A DNA stretch of 64,000 bases from Dehalococcoidia bacterium (GCA_026421215.1 JAPKBN010000005.1:1-64000); one strand, 5' to 3'; positions 37,101-46,673 are shown, numbered from the stretch's first letter. Numbers and translations are program-made. Notes: generated by a model not told the origin, from the sequence alone.

Positions 37101-37370
37101 ATGGCACATAAGAAGGGTGGCGGCACGTCTCGCAACGGCCGCGATTCAAACTCACAGCGACTTGGCGTGAAACGGTTCGGTGGTCAGTATGTGACCGCTG
37201 GAACGATTCTTGTACGCCAGAGAGGCACACCGATCCGCCCCGGAACGAACGTAGGCGTTGGTAAAGACCATACGCTGTACGCACTGGTTGACGGCCAGGT
37301 TGCTTACGAACACGATACAAAAACAAGGAAGCGTGCGGCGGTCTACCCGGTAGCGGTAACAACCTCCTAA
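37101..37370 (+). CDS. rpmA: Ribosomal protein L27
   Basis: An 89-residue L27 whose N-terminus reaches the peptidyl transferase centre. [16 protein letters not shown] and [20 protein letters not shown] are diagnostic. It starts directly with MAHKK and has no cleavable extension as in Firmicutes. AAGGAGGAG precedes the ATG. Confidence 0.97.
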   Translation: MAHKKGGGTSRNGRDSNSQRLGVKRFGGQYVTAGTILVRQRGTPIRPGTNVGVGKDHTLYALVDGQVAYEHDTKTRKRAAVYPVAVTTS

Positions 37371-37405
37371 CCCTTTCTTAATGACATGGGGCGACAACGC
37401 CAGAC

Positions 37406-37858
37406 ATGAAGACAGAAATACATCCCGTTTACCACTCCGATACACAGGTCACCTGTGCCTGCGGCAATACTTGGACCACCGGATCAACGTCTGCCAGTAT
37501 CACCGTAGAACTGTGCAGCAACTGCCACCCGTTCTACACAGGTGAGCAGCGCATCGTTGACACGGAGGGTCGTGTTGAACGCCTGATGCGACGGTTCAAC
37601 CTTGGAAGTGCGGAGGAAGCAGCGAAGTTGGCCGAGGAAACGGCCGAACGCTCAGCCGCAGCCGAGGCGGAAGCCGACGCAGCAGCAGAAGCCGAGCGCG
37701 AATCAGCCAGGGCTGCAGCGCAGGCTTCGATGCTGGCCGGGGAAGCAGCGCCGACTGATGACGTTCCGGACGAGGCGGAGTCCGAAGATGCAGAAGCCTC
37801 CGAGAATGAGGATTCTGCTAACGGAGACTCTGAAGAATCCAAAGCAGACGCCGACTAA
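37406..37858 (+). CDS. rpmE: Ribosomal protein L31 with long acidic C-terminal extension
   Basis: The first ~66 residues are a zinc-type (C+) L31: [14 protein letters not shown] at residues 17-19, [10 protein letters not shown] at 37-40, and the family end RVERLMRRF. Another ~85 residues follow, rich in Ala, Glu, Asp and Ser ([36 protein letters not shown]), where normal L31 ends near residue 70. The tail is low-complexity and strongly acidic, unlike ribosomal proteins in general. Confidence 0.92.
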   Translation: MKTEIHPVYHSDTQVTCACGNTWTTGSTSASITVELCSNCHPFYTGEQRIVDTEGRVERLMRRFNLGSAEEAAKLAEETAERSAAAEAEADAAAEAERESARAAAQASMLAGEAAPTDDVPDEAESEDAEASENEDSANGDSEESKADAD

Positions 37859-37912
37859 CCCCGGTTTCCTGAACAGGTTTCGGCACCCATCGGGTACCAA
37901 GAAACGATTAGC

Positions 37913-37941
37913 ACGAGCCTGCACCTTATGTGCAGGCTCGT
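37913..37941 (+). terminator. Hairpin after rpmE
   Basis: ACGAGCCTGCAC-CTTAT-GTGCAGGCTCGT, a perfect 12-bp stem with a 5-base loop. Few Ts follow, but position after the ribosomal block supports a terminator. Confidence 0.7.
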
Positions 37942-37993
37942 TGCGTAAGAGCGATGGACCAGGCAGCGAAGCACGAACTGGAGGAAGCGACCA

Positions 37994-38974
37994 ATGGCCG
38001 AATCGCCTCCCAAGGGCGCTCTATACGGCGGACAGGCCATTATCGAAGGCGTCATGATTCGTGGGGCAAGCGACGCCGTCGTTGCCGTACGCAAGCCGGA
38101 CGGCGAGATCATGGTCCAGCCGCTCCCTCAAAGTAAATTATGGCTAAGCCGCTGGCGTCGCATCCTCTTTTTACGCGGTATAGCGGTGCTCGCCGAAACG
38201 CTGACGCTTGGCATGAAGGCGCTCGCCGTTTCCGCCAACGCCGCCATTCCTCAGGAAGATGAGGCGAAAGACGGCGAGCTGACGGGAGAACAGACGTTGG
38301 GCGGGCTGGCACTTGGCGGAATGATCGCTTTATCCCTCACGCTCGCGATCGTTATCTTCTTCATCATTCCCCTGTTCCTTTCACGTGGCCTTGAGTCGTT
38401 CGGCTGGAACTACTGGGCTGCGAACGCCGGAGAGGGCGGGATCAGGATCCTGCTTTTCCTTGGGTACATCTGGCTGATCGGCAGGATGTCTGACATCCAA
38501 CGCCTGTACGGCTATCACGGTGCAGAACACATGGCAGTCCATGCCCACGAGAACGGCGATCCGTTGACTCCGGAGGGTTTACGACTTCACCCGACTGCTC
38601 ACTCGCGATGTGGGACGGCGTTCCTGCTGACCGTGGTGCTGGTATCGATCGTCGCCTTCATGTTCTTCCCACGCGATCCGTTGTGGATCCACTTCGCATC
38701 CCGGATAGTGCTGATACCGGTGGTCGCGGCCGTGAGTTACGAAATCATTCGCTTCAATGGACGACACTCGCACTGGTGGTGGGTTCAGGTTGTGGCTTGG
38801 CCCAGCCTCCTACTTCAGAATTTGACCACGAAACAGCCCGACGACGGCCAGTGTGAGGTAGCCATCGCATCCATCCAGGCCGCGATAGCGCTGGATAACG
38901 GGGCGGCGGTCTTTACGGGGACGCCAGTTCCATTGGACCCTGAGCAAACGTGCGGGGCCAGTACGGCCGAATAA
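37994..38974 (+). CDS. DUF1385 integral membrane protein
   Basis: A 326-residue DUF1385 protein, predicted metal-dependent membrane enzyme of unknown substrate. The N-terminus YGGQAIIEGVMIRG and the His-rich core YGYHGAEHMAVHAHENG and HPTAHSRCGTAFL are the family signature. Four to five membrane helices are visible. Genomic linkage with rpmE is widespread in bacteria, as here. ATG start 53 bases after the hairpin. Confidence 0.88.
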   Translation: MAESPPKGALYGGQAIIEGVMIRGASDAVVAVRKPDGEIMVQPLPQSKLWLSRWRRILFLRGIAVLAETLTLGMKALAVSANAAIPQEDEAKDGELTGEQTLGGLALGGMIALSLTLAIVIFFIIPLFLSRGLESFGWNYWAANAGEGGIRILLFLGYIWLIGRMSDIQRLYGYHGAEHMAVHAHENGDPLTPEGLRLHPTAHSRCGTAFLLTVVLVSIVAFMFFPRDPLWIHFASRIVLIPVVAAVSYEIIRFNGRHSHWWWVQVVAWPSLLLQNLTTKQPDDGQCEVAIASIQAAIALDNGAAVFTGTPVPLDPEQTCGASTAE

Positions 38975-39021
38975 TTCGGCGGCACCATGTCTCGCTTCCT
39001 GCTCTTTCAATTATTGAGCCT

Positions 39022-39657
39022 CTATGGGGCTCGACGGGAGCGTAGCTCTGACCACACGTCGTCCGGGGCTACTTCTGTCGCCGATAGCAACACCAGGGTG
39101 TGATAGAGCATATCGGCCGTTTCAGACGCGATCCTATCGCGGCCCCCTCTCACTCCTGCGATGGCCGTCTCACCAGCCTCCTCGACTACCTTCTGGGCAA
39201 TCCTATCGACACCGTCTCTAAGCAGTTCGGACGTGTATGAACTCTCGGTCGGGTTGGCCTTACGGTCCTCGATCACCGCGAATAGCCGGGCGATCTCCCC
39301 AGGGCCCAACCGCTCTACTAATTTCGCCTGCGCCAACGCGCCGGCATCCAGATCAGTGTGGAAACAGCTGGCCTCGCCGGTGTGGCACGCGGGCCCAACC
39401 GGTTCCGCCTGGACGACTACGGCGTCGCCATCGCAATCCACTGACACGGAGCGGACCTTCAGGTAGTTCCCTGAAGTCTTTCCCTTGTGCCACAGTTCCT
39501 GTCGGCTCCGGCTGTAGAACCAGACGTCCGGGCCTTCAATGGTCCGCCGCAATGCTTCAGCGTTCATATAGGCCAGCGTAAGCACACAGCCATCACCCGC
39601 GTCCTGAACGATCGCCGGGATGAGCCCCCTATCGTCAAAGGTCAGAGTCGCCGCCAT
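39022..39657 (-). CDS. hisI: Bifunctional phosphoribosyl-AMP cyclohydrolase / phosphoribosyl-ATP pyrophosphatase
   Basis: A ~211-residue HisIE performing steps 2 and 3 of histidine synthesis. The N-terminal HisI domain has [26 protein letters not shown] and CDGDAVVVQ with [10 protein letters not shown] (metal-binding Cys/His). The C-terminal HisE domain has [22 protein letters not shown] and [14 protein letters not shown] 39657 is preferred over the upstream frame start because GAGGGAA precedes it. The last gene of the local his set. Confidence 0.92.
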   Translation of the reverse strand: MAATLTFDDRGLIPAIVQDAGDGCVLTLAYMNAEALRRTIEGPDVWFYSRSRQELWHKGKTSGNYLKVRSVSVDCDGDAVVVQAEPVGPACHTGEASCFHTDLDAGALAQAKLVERLGPGEIARLFAVIEDRKANPTESSYTSELLRDGVDRIAQKVVEEAGETAIAGVRGGRDRIASETADMLYHTLVLLSATEVAPDDVWSELRSRRAP

Positions 39658-39852
39658 ATTGTGTTCCCTCAGCAAGCGCAGCCTGGATTATTACGGCTTG
39701 AAAGTCGTGATTAGAAATATCAGATCAAAGTATTGGGCCAGGCATCCAATGAACAGAAACTGCTATCGAAATAATCCAGGCAATGCCTATGTTGGGCTAA
39801 ACGCCCATTTCACCAGAGCACTATCCCGAAAAATCCGACCGCCCCGTGCATG

Positions 39853-40581
39853 TTATGCCCGATCGAACAGCTCTACGAGGTCCATCAGGCTGGTGATCTC
39901 TTTCGTCGGCTTAGCGTCATCGGGGCCGCGTCGTGCATCGGTCCTGTTGATCCAGATCGTCGACGCGCCAACTTCCGAGCCACCCCGTATATCGTCGTAC
40001 AGATGGTCGCCCACGTACCAGGACTTGCTCGGGGCGACATCCATCGCCGCAAACATGTGTTTAAACGCCCCTGGGTGCGGCTTGTACACGGCGGCGGATT
40101 CCGAGGACTCAATGATCTCGAATTTGGAGGTTAAACCACACTCGTCAAGCATCGGACGTAGGAACGCGTCGTCGGCGTTTGAGAAAACGCCTAGAGGGAC
40201 ACGGCCACTAAGTTCCGAGAGCGCGTGCACCGTCTCAGGGAACGGGTCCCGATGTGACATGTGGGTTACGGACCGGCGGGCTGCGTTAACGGCATTGCCA
40301 GGGATCTTGTCCTGCTCAAACACCTTCTCAAAACACTCGCGCCACGCCGTCTCGTAGCTCTTGAAGTGCGGCGAACTCTCTGGATCCTCCATGTTCGTGC
40401 GCCATTTCCGGAAGCCAACTTCAAACTTCTTCCAACGCGTCCACAGATCTGCGCCGGTAATATCCAAACCCTGCTCTTCGGCGATCTGCTGGAATGCGCG
40501 CTTCCAAGCGTTAGTGTCGTTCAAGAACAACGTGTCGTACACGTCGAACATGATGGCATCGGGCTTCTGGAGTGATTTCAT
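39853..40581 (-). CDS. HAD superfamily hydrolase (haloacid dehalogenase-like)
   Basis: A 242-residue HAD-IA hydrolase. Motif I MFDVYDTLFLN, motif II VFSNADDAF, motif III Lys in AVYKPHPGAF, motif IV YVGDHLYDDIRGG. A ~90-residue helical cap lies after motif I. It sits between hisF and hisIE. Histidinol-phosphatase activity is catalysed by HAD or PHP enzymes in some bacteria, so a missing HisB/HisN step is one speculative role; a general sugar or nucleotide phosphatase is as likely. Confidence 0.82.
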   Translation of the reverse strand: MKSLQKPDAIMFDVYDTLFLNDTNAWKRAFQQIAEEQGLDITGADLWTRWKKFEVGFRKWRTNMEDPESSPHFKSYETAWRECFEKVFEQDKIPGNAVNAARRSVTHMSHRDPFPETVHALSELSGRVPLGVFSNADDAFLRPMLDECGLTSKFEIIESSESAAVYKPHPGAFKHMFAAMDVAPSKSWYVGDHLYDDIRGGSEVGASTIWINRTDARRGPDDAKPTKEITSLMDLVELFDRA

Positions 40582-40665
40582 GTTGAGACTGAGGGTCCTT
40601 TTATGGGGCGTAAGGGAACGATGCCTAACGGAGTGCGCCGATATGCATCGCTGTGTTGATTAAAT

Positions 40666-41484
40666 CTACTCTGAAGTGGTCGGTAAACGCATGGGAAGGC
40701 CGCGGTCTGATAGATACTGTTTGGCCTCCGCCACCGAGTATTCTCCGAAGTGGAAAATACTCGCCGCCAGAACGGCGTCGGAATGTCCCTCGTAGAGAGC
40801 GTCGTACATGTGGTCCAGATTTCCTGCGCCGCCGCTTGCGATCACCGGAATACTGACCGTATCGGATATGGCCCGGAGAAGTTCCAGATCGTACCCGCCT
40901 TTCTGGCCGTCAGTGTCCATGCTGGTGATGAGAATCTCTCCAGCGCCCAACTCCGCTCCGTGCTGCGCCCACTTGACGGCGTCCTGTGCGGTCGGATTTC
41001 GTCCACCGTGAGTGAACACAAGCCACGGGGACTCTGCGACGAGGTCCGGGCGGTTCTCAGGAGTGACATCGCCAGGCGTATCGACGCGTTTGGCGTCGAT
41101 GGCGAGAACTATGCACTGTGCTCCGAACTCGGCGGAAGCTTCCCGGATCAGCTCCGGCCGGTTGATGGCAGCCGTGTTCATAGAAACTTTGTCTGCACCC
41201 GCTTCCAGCATCCGTCGAACATCTTCGACCGATCGTATCCCGCCTCCGACCGTAAGGGGAATAAATACCTCGGACGAAACGCGTCTAACTACTTCCACCA
41301 TAGTGTCCCGGTCATCGGAACTGGCGGTTATGTCTAGAAATACCAGTTCATCGGCACCGGCTTCGTTGTAAAAACGGGCCATCTCGGCGGGATCACCAGC
41401 GTCGCGCAGATTTACAAAGCTGACGCCTTTGACGACCCGTCCGCGGTCGATATCCAGGCACGGGATGATTCGGTGGGCAAGCAT
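40666..41484 (-). CDS. hisF: Imidazole glycerol phosphate synthase, cyclase subunit HisF
   Basis: A 272-residue (beta-alpha)8 barrel forming imidazole glycerol phosphate with the HisH subunit. [20 protein letters not shown] at the N-terminus with catalytic Asp in [30 protein letters not shown] and ASGGAGN are diagnostic. Six bases separate it from the upstream methyltransferase gene. Confidence 0.96.
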   Translation of the reverse strand: MLAHRIIPCLDIDRGRVVKGVSFVNLRDAGDPAEMARFYNEAGADELVFLDITASSDDRDTMVEVVRRVSSEVFIPLTVGGGIRSVEDVRRMLEAGADKVSMNTAAINRPELIREASAEFGAQCIVLAIDAKRVDTPGDVTPENRPDLVAESPWLVFTHGGRNPTAQDAVKWAQHGAELGAGEILITSMDTDGQKGGYDLELLRAISDTVSIPVIASGGAGNLDHMYDALYEGHSDAVLAASIFHFGEYSVAEAKQYLSDRGLPMRLPTTSE

Positions 41485-41490
41485 CTCTGC

Positions 41491-42060
41491 CTACTTTTCG
41501 ACCAGGACCAGATACCTTGATTTGCCGATGACACGCCGGGCTTTGATCGGCAACTTAATCTTATCGATCAGCTTCTCGACGTCTTCCAAAGCCATCCGTT
41601 CTTTCAGTGGTGGCCCGATGGTCATCTCCTCTTTCTTCCACTCCATGATGACGATCCATCCGCCTTTCTTGACGATCCGTTTCACGTCACGCATCAGGCG
41701 TGTGGGAGAAGAGGTCTCGTGCAGTACGTTGGAAAGTAGTGCGATATCAACGGACGAGTCATCGAGCGGGATTTTTGCTTCCGTGGACAACACCGTTTCG
41801 ATGTTGTTTACGCGTACTACTTCAGCCTGTTTTACGACAATGTCCAGCATTCCCTGCTGCACATCTATGGCATGGACCTTTCCGTCGTACAGGTACTTGG
41901 CAAGTGGGACGCTGAAATAGCCCGGGCCCGAGCCAATGTCAGCGACCGTCATATCGGTCCGGAGCGGTAACTCGGCGATGAGGAGATTCGGGTCAACGGC
42001 ACCGGGGTCCGACTTCGATAGCAGGACGTCAGCGCGTTCGACCGGGAACTTTGTCGGCAT
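41491..42060 (-). CDS. Class I SAM-dependent methyltransferase
   Basis: A 189-residue methyltransferase with SAM motif I VADIGSGPGYFSVPLA, the acidic loop HAIDVQQGML, motif II SVDIALLSNVLHET and the post-II motif IVKKGGWIVIMEWK. Similar to UbiE-like or arsenite-methyltransferase-like proteins. It is embedded between hisA and hisF with minimal spacing, so it is co-transcribed with histidine genes, though no link to the pathway is known. Substrate unknown. Confidence 0.85.
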   Translation of the reverse strand: MPTKFPVERADVLLSKSDPGAVDPNLLIAELPLRTDMTVADIGSGPGYFSVPLAKYLYDGKVHAIDVQQGMLDIVVKQAEVVRVNNIETVLSTEAKIPLDDSSVDIALLSNVLHETSSPTRLMRDVKRIVKKGGWIVIMEWKKEEMTIGPPLKERMALEDVEKLIDKIKLPIKARRVIGKSRYLVLVEK

Positions 42061-42085
42061 AAATGTATCTGTCTCTATTCACTGA

Positions 42086-42811
42086 TCAGGAATGCGCCTG
42101 GATCGCGGAGACGGCCTCCGCCAGATCAAGAGCGCCGGTATAGATGGCCTGGCCAAGCACCGCCCCATCGACTCCAAGTTCTTTGAGCCTGAGTAGGTCA
42201 TCGATCGAAGAGATGCCGCCAGCTATAAGGATACGACAGGTAGTGTTGTCCAGTATCTCAGCCGCGGCAGCAAAGTTAGGGTGCCCCATGGTGGCATCTC
42301 GATTGATATCTGTGTACTGGATGCGTGAAACGCCCAGATCGGCCATATTTCGCACCATGTCCAGCGCCCGAATACCCGCAGAGGTGGTCCACCCGCGCGT
42401 GGCTACGACGCCATCACGGGCGTCTATCCCGACGACCACACACTCGGTCCCTAGGTCGGCGATAGCGGCTTGGACCTCGTCCGGCGTTTCGACCGCGGCC
42501 GTTCCAAACACCACACGCGCCACGCCGTCCTCAACCAGCGCAGCGGCTGTTCGGGCGTCCCTTATGCCACCAGAAACCTGTAGAGGGATCGTCGCAGCGG
42601 CGGCCATCTCTGCGACCACTCCGGCGTTGGTACGCGTGCCGTCACGCGCTCCGTCCAGGTCAACGATGTTCACGCGGGTCGCACCCGCGGTCTCAAAACG
42701 CCGCAATACAGACAAGGGATCGTCATCGAACACGGTTTCACGAGCATAGTCACCCTGGTGGAGGCGAACACACTTGCCGCTTCTCAGGTCGATCGCGGGG
42801 ATCACATCCAT
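42086..42811 (-). CDS. hisA: ProFAR isomerase HisA
   Basis: A 241-residue (beta-alpha)8 isomerase of histidine synthesis. MDVIPAIDLRSGKCVRLHQG with catalytic Asp in AIDLR, PLQVSGGIRD, VVVGIDARDG, TDINRDATMG and LIAGGISS are diagnostic. Second gene of the minus-strand his operon. Confidence 0.95.
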   Translation of the reverse strand: MDVIPAIDLRSGKCVRLHQGDYARETVFDDDPLSVLRRFETAGATRVNIVDLDGARDGTRTNAGVVAEMAAAATIPLQVSGGIRDARTAAALVEDGVARVVFGTAAVETPDEVQAAIADLGTECVVVGIDARDGVVATRGWTTSAGIRALDMVRNMADLGVSRIQYTDINRDATMGHPNFAAAAEILDNTTCRILIAGGISSIDDLLRLKELGVDGAVLGQAIYTGALDLAEAVSAIQAHS

Positions 42812-42845
42812 GAAACGACGCTTTTCTGGAAAATTAACATGTGAA

Positions 42846-43532
42846 TCAGACCACCCGTGACGCAGCAGTGTCAGCTACGTGGCGTACGAAGTTTGTATAT
42901 ATCTGGAGACCACGATCCGCGCTCTTCTCCGGGTGGAACTGGGTGGCGATGAGCTCGCCTTTCACCACGGCGGCGCAAACAGGTCCGCCGTACTCAGTCG
43001 TGGCGGCGTTATCGGCAGGATTTGACGGCAGGCAGTGGAAGCTGTGGACGAAATAAAAATATGACCCATCAGGTATCCCCCTGAACACCGGGTGTCTGTC
43101 TTCGTCTTCGGCGGTGAAGTTCACCGAGTTCCAGCCCATGTGGGGCACCTTAAGTATCCGACCGTCTCCGACCGATTGATCGACATCGAACCTGGTTACT
43201 CGCCCGTCGATAAGCCCAAGACCCGGCAGCTTCCCCTCGTCTGAGTCAGGGAAAAGGAGTTGCATACCCAAGCACACAGACATCAGTGGCCTTCCAGAAA
43301 GTGCAAATTCACGGATGGGCTCTATGAGGTTCAACTCTCCAAGTGCACGCATAGCTGCGTCCGCGGCACCAACGCCGGGCAACAATGCTCCGTCGGCGTT
43401 TAGGAGGGCTTCTGCGGAACCTGTCACCTCGACATCGGCCCCACAGAGCTCAAGCGCCTTGCTGACACTGTGAATGTTCGCCGCTCTGTGATTTATCACC
43501 ACGATGCGAGGCTTGGATTGTTGTTGGCTCAA
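42846..43532 (-). CDS. hisH: Imidazole glycerol phosphate synthase, glutaminase subunit HisH
   Basis: A 228-residue class I glutamine amidotransferase delivering ammonia to HisF. Nucleophile elbow SVCLGMQLLF near residue 85, LPGVGAADAAM, PHMGWNSV and the His-Glu pair TQFHPEKS are all present, so it should be active. First gene of the operon hisH-hisA-methyltransferase-hisF. Confidence 0.95.
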   Translation of the reverse strand: MSQQQSKPRIVVINHRAANIHSVSKALELCGADVEVTGSAEALLNADGALLPGVGAADAAMRALGELNLIEPIREFALSGRPLMSVCLGMQLLFPDSDEGKLPGLGLIDGRVTRFDVDQSVGDGRILKVPHMGWNSVNFTAEDEDRHPVFRGIPDGSYFYFVHSFHCLPSNPADNAATTEYGGPVCAAVVKGELIATQFHPEKSADRGLQIYTNFVRHVADTAASRVV

Positions 43533-43692
43533 AAGTAGGTTCTCGGTTTTATTTCTCGGTTACACACTTGAGTGTGCGGACACAAAATTTACGGGTCCAT
43601 GCGTGGCACTTATATTCTATGACCATCGCCCCGAACCGCCACGCTTTTTGACCGGTCTGGAACTCAAAGCTAGAATAAGTGGTAGAAATCAC

Positions 43693-44112
43693 GTGAGTAT
43701 GCACCCGAACCCGAATCTCTCGAATCGGGACGCCTATCGCCCGGAGGTCCAGTTGGTAAGCACTTCCAAGCCAGCAATCCCTGCAAATACGATCTACATC
43801 ACCGAGAAGGCAGCTTCCAAAGTAAAGCAGTACGCTGTCCGAGACGATATGGAGACATTCGGCCTGAAGGTCGCCGTAAAAGGCGGCGGTTGTTCCGGGC
43901 TTGAGTACGTACTGGATATCGTCGAAGGACCACAGGATGACGACAAAATAATCGAGCATCACGGGTTAGAACTTTACGTCCCGAAGAAGAGTTACATTTT
44001 CCTGGCCGGGACCGAGCTCGATTTTTCGGACGGATTGAACGGAAAAGGGTTTGTGTTCACGAACCCTAACGCAACCCGCACATGCGGCTGCGGCGACTCG
44101 TTCTCCGCTTAG
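43693..44112 (+). CDS. A-type iron-sulfur carrier (HesB/IscA/ErpA family)
   Basis: A ~139-residue Fe-S carrier. The C-terminal ~105 residues are the A-type domain: ITEKAASKVKQYA, VAVKGGGCSGLEYVL with the first Cys, and TRTCGCGDSFSA with the other two. About 30 extra residues lie at the N-terminus. The frame is open back to 43504 but GTG 43693 or ATG 43699 is a more reasonable start. The downstream gene encodes a YgfZ-like protein, itself linked to Fe-S enzymes, 8 bases away. Confidence 0.88.
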   Translation: MSMHPNPNLSNRDAYRPEVQLVSTSKPAIPANTIYITEKAASKVKQYAVRDDMETFGLKVAVKGGGCSGLEYVLDIVEGPQDDDKIIEHHGLELYVPKKSYIFLAGTELDFSDGLNGKGFVFTNPNATRTCGCGDSFSA

Positions 44113-44120
44113 GAAGTAAC

Positions 44121-45104
44121 GTGCCCTCGAGTCTCGACAACTTCGACGCTGGGTACGACGCGCTGTCCACCGGCGTCGCCATCCTTGATCGGTCACACAT
44201 GGGGCGTGTGGTCGCGTCCGGCAGCGATGCTCTTGATTTGATCAATCGATTTTCCACCAACGAAACTACTGGGTTGGCCGATGGCGATGTTGTAGTCACG
44301 GTCCTCACGTCCCAGATCGGACGCGTACTGGAACTGATCACCGTTGTACGCCGCTCCGCGACCGAGAGCATCCTCATGACGGGACTGAACGCCGAAGACA
44401 CGGTCATCCAATGGTTGGATCGTTACAACTTCGGCGAGGACTGCGATTTCGACGTTTCGACAGCGACGTCAGCGCAGATGACGATTTCAGGCCCGAAAGC
44501 AACGGACCTGGGGATTAACCTTCCCGAACCGGGCCGTTATACAACCGCAGAGATCGATGGGGTTGAGGTCCACATCGTGGCGATCTCAGGGCCGTCACTG
44601 GCGTCATACGAGGTGCTGATAGATGAGAAGTCTCAGGCCAGCACGGTCTGGGACGGACTTCTCGCCAGAGGCGGCGTTCCCACAAGCGAAGATGCCTTCG
44701 ACGTGCTCCGAGTGGAGAAGGGATTATCCGCCCGCAGCAGCGAGATTTCGAACGAAGCGAACCCTCTTGAAGCGGGGCTTCTGCCTTATGTCGATTTCGA
44801 CAAAGGCTGTTACATGGGGCAGGAAATAATCGCGCGTCTGGACACGTACGACAAGTTACAGCGACGGCTTGTCGGGTTGTTGTCGGAGTCAGGTACAGCG
44901 CTGTCCGTCGATTCGTCACTTAAAGCCGGAGACCGGGAAGTTGGACGCATCACGTCCGCGGTCACTTCACGTTCGCTCGGCCGACCGATTGCGATGGCAT
45001 ATGTCCGCAAGGCGCATACCGGGCCCGGGACCGTATTGGAGAGCGTCAACGGTCCCGTTGAGGTCGTAGAACTGCCCTTCGCGGCAGAGGTCATCCCCGG
45101 TTAA
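44121..45104 (+). CDS. YgfZ/GcvT folate-binding domain protein
   Basis: A ~327-residue folate-binding protein of the YgfZ family, which uses tetrahydrofolate to maintain certain Fe-S enzymes. The family signature is DKGCYMGQEIIARLDTYDK (K-G-C-Y-x-G-Q-E). The GTG at 44121 is preferred because AGGAAG precedes it; a longer frame from 44082 would overlap the Fe-S carrier gene. Co-transcription with the A-type carrier supports a shared Fe-S repair or assembly function. Confidence 0.88.
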   Translation: MPSSLDNFDAGYDALSTGVAILDRSHMGRVVASGSDALDLINRFSTNETTGLADGDVVVTVLTSQIGRVLELITVVRRSATESILMTGLNAEDTVIQWLDRYNFGEDCDFDVSTATSAQMTISGPKATDLGINLPEPGRYTTAEIDGVEVHIVAISGPSLASYEVLIDEKSQASTVWDGLLARGGVPTSEDAFDVLRVEKGLSARSSEISNEANPLEAGLLPYVDFDKGCYMGQEIIARLDTYDKLQRRLVGLLSESGTALSVDSSLKAGDREVGRITSAVTSRSLGRPIAMAYVRKAHTGPGTVLESVNGPVEVVELPFAAEVIPG

Positions 45105-45116
45105 CGAGAAGCAAGG

Positions 45117-45980
45117 TCAGACCAGCGGCCAAGGGACGTTGTAATACTCGTCCAGCATTGGGAAAACTGCGTCCTCAAGGATCGTGTCTATTCGATCTCG
45201 AAGCCCGTCGATGTCGCCCTCGGACAGCACTGATTTGAGCTCGGCCAGCAGCGCTGCATGCGGCTCCGGATCCGCATCTGGCTCGGTATCCTGAGTTGAG
45301 TCCGGGGCCAATCTAGGTCTAAGCCGTTTCAGGCTATCTACCAGTCCGGCGTTAAACGGCTGGCCACAAAACTCGAACATCACCGTTCGGACCCGTGCAT
45401 ACGGGTTGAATGTAAGACCGTGATCGATCGCCCACACCTTGCCGTCCGCGTCCTTCAGACAGGCGCCGCCCTTCCGATCAGCGTTATTAACGATGACGTC
45501 AAATCCGGCGATCGACTCGAACTGCCCGGATTGCTCATCACGCATCGTGAAATAAGTCTCTTCCGCATCGGCATGGATAAACATCTGCACGCTCCCCTCC
45601 CCGTGCGGCCCGTCTCGTATGACCGTCGGTGGGATCGCCGGCCAACCCAGTATTCGGCTGAGGAGGTACGACGCCCGTTCGCGATTGTGCAACCCACGGG
45701 GGAAGTCCCTCAGTGGACGTTCGCCGGACTGCGGCTTGTACACGCCGAGGAGAGGTACGTCCCCGCCGAGGTTTGTCTCAAAACGCACGATGAACACATA
45801 GTTTGAACCATCCGGATGCAACCCGGTCTCGACGATTTCGGCCGTCTGTAATAGATCAAGAATGTCGTCTTCAGAACGGCCATCCAGAACCGGGCCTCTG
45901 TCCGAATTGAAGGCGTCTTGCAGCGTCATCCGTATGCCTAAATCCCCACAATAAAGGGAGTCACGCTCCTGCGGACTCAC
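45117..45980 (-). CDS. SCO1664 family kinase-fold protein
   Basis: A 287-residue protein of the SCO1664 family, related to PI3/4-kinase-like folds. Visible features: GVYKPQSGERPLRDFP with a candidate nucleotide-contact Lys, RERASYLLSRILGW, the catalytic-loop-like DVIVNNADRKGGACL and metal-site-like WAIDHGLTF. The GTG start overlaps the stop of the DUF3090 gene (GTGA). In Actinobacteria the two genes are neighbours too. Function unknown. Confidence 0.85.
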   Translation of the reverse strand: MSPQERDSLYCGDLGIRMTLQDAFNSDRGPVLDGRSEDDILDLLQTAEIVETGLHPDGSNYVFIVRFETNLGGDVPLLGVYKPQSGERPLRDFPRGLHNRERASYLLSRILGWPAIPPTVIRDGPHGEGSVQMFIHADAEETYFTMRDEQSGQFESIAGFDVIVNNADRKGGACLKDADGKVWAIDHGLTFNPYARVRTVMFEFCGQPFNAGLVDSLKRLRPRLAPDSTQDTEPDADPEPHAALLAELKSVLSEGDIDGLRDRIDTILEDAVFPMLDEYYNVPWPLV

Positions 45981-46531
45981 TCCACCGGGACTCCCGTCTT
46001 ACTGTGCCCATTTGACCTAGGACATACGTGTCCGTCCGGTTCTATGGGACTATGGCAGTACGGGCACCAGGGGCGGCCGGCGGCCACGATTTTCTGTCCA
46101 TCTTCCGCCAGTACCCTGGCATGTGAACGCCTGAAGCTGAACTGGACCGCCACCTGTTCTTCCGCCTGTGTTGCTTCAGGGCCGTCATCGTCGTCCCTGT
46201 CGCCAAGATCCGTCGCTTCCATCGTAAAGACGTCGGTGGACGTGTCGTATCGCACCCGCATGTCGCCGACCTTGAATTCGACGTTCACAGGTTCCCCGGT
46301 GTGGGCGTACTCCGGCACGAAAGCAGATGGGGCATCAGGCGGTTTCTGATCTTCAGAAAGCTGACCTATCGCCAGCGCCAGTTGAAGGAGCTGATCTTTT
46401 TCCATCCAGACGATGGCCTGCCCTCGCGAACTACGAGCGGTGATATTAAAGGTCCGTTGCCCCGGTTCGCCGATGGTATCGGCCGCTATCGAATCTACAA
46501 GTCCGAGGTCAACACGTTGATCTTCAGCCAA
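45977..46531 (-). CDS. DUF3090 family protein
   Basis: A 184-residue DUF3090 protein, partner of the SCO1664-type gene directly downstream. Typical segments: QRTFNITARSSRGQAIVWME, QLLQLALAIG, and a C-terminal zinc-ribbon-like CPYCHSPIEPDGHVCPRSNGH. TTG start. The family's role is not known. Confidence 0.85.
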   Translation of the reverse strand: MAEDQRVDLGLVDSIAADTIGEPGQRTFNITARSSRGQAIVWMEKDQLLQLALAIGQLSEDQKPPDAPSAFVPEYAHTGEPVNVEFKVGDMRVRYDTSTDVFTMEATDLGDRDDDDGPEATQAEEQVAVQFSFRRSHARVLAEDGQKIVAAGRPWCPYCHSPIEPDGHVCPRSNGHSKTGVPVE

Positions 46532-46619
46532 AGTTCATCCCGTCGGATAGGGCCCGTAATCCTCGGACCCGGATTAAGTTTCCAGTTCGTTCACAGGTTT
46601 AAGCCATTCTAGGTAAAGC

Positions 46620-46666
46620 CCCACGAGCCTGAAAGGGCTCAATTCGCTCCTTGCGGGAGTCCCGCC
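46620..46666 (-). terminator. Paired small hairpins downstream of the monooxygenase gene
   Basis: GAGCC-TGAAAG-GGCTC at 46625-46640 and GCGGGA-G-TCCCGC near 46653-46665 lie in the gap after the luciferase-like gene. They could end its transcript; no clear T-run. Confidence 0.35.
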
Positions 46667-46673
46667 GGAGGCT

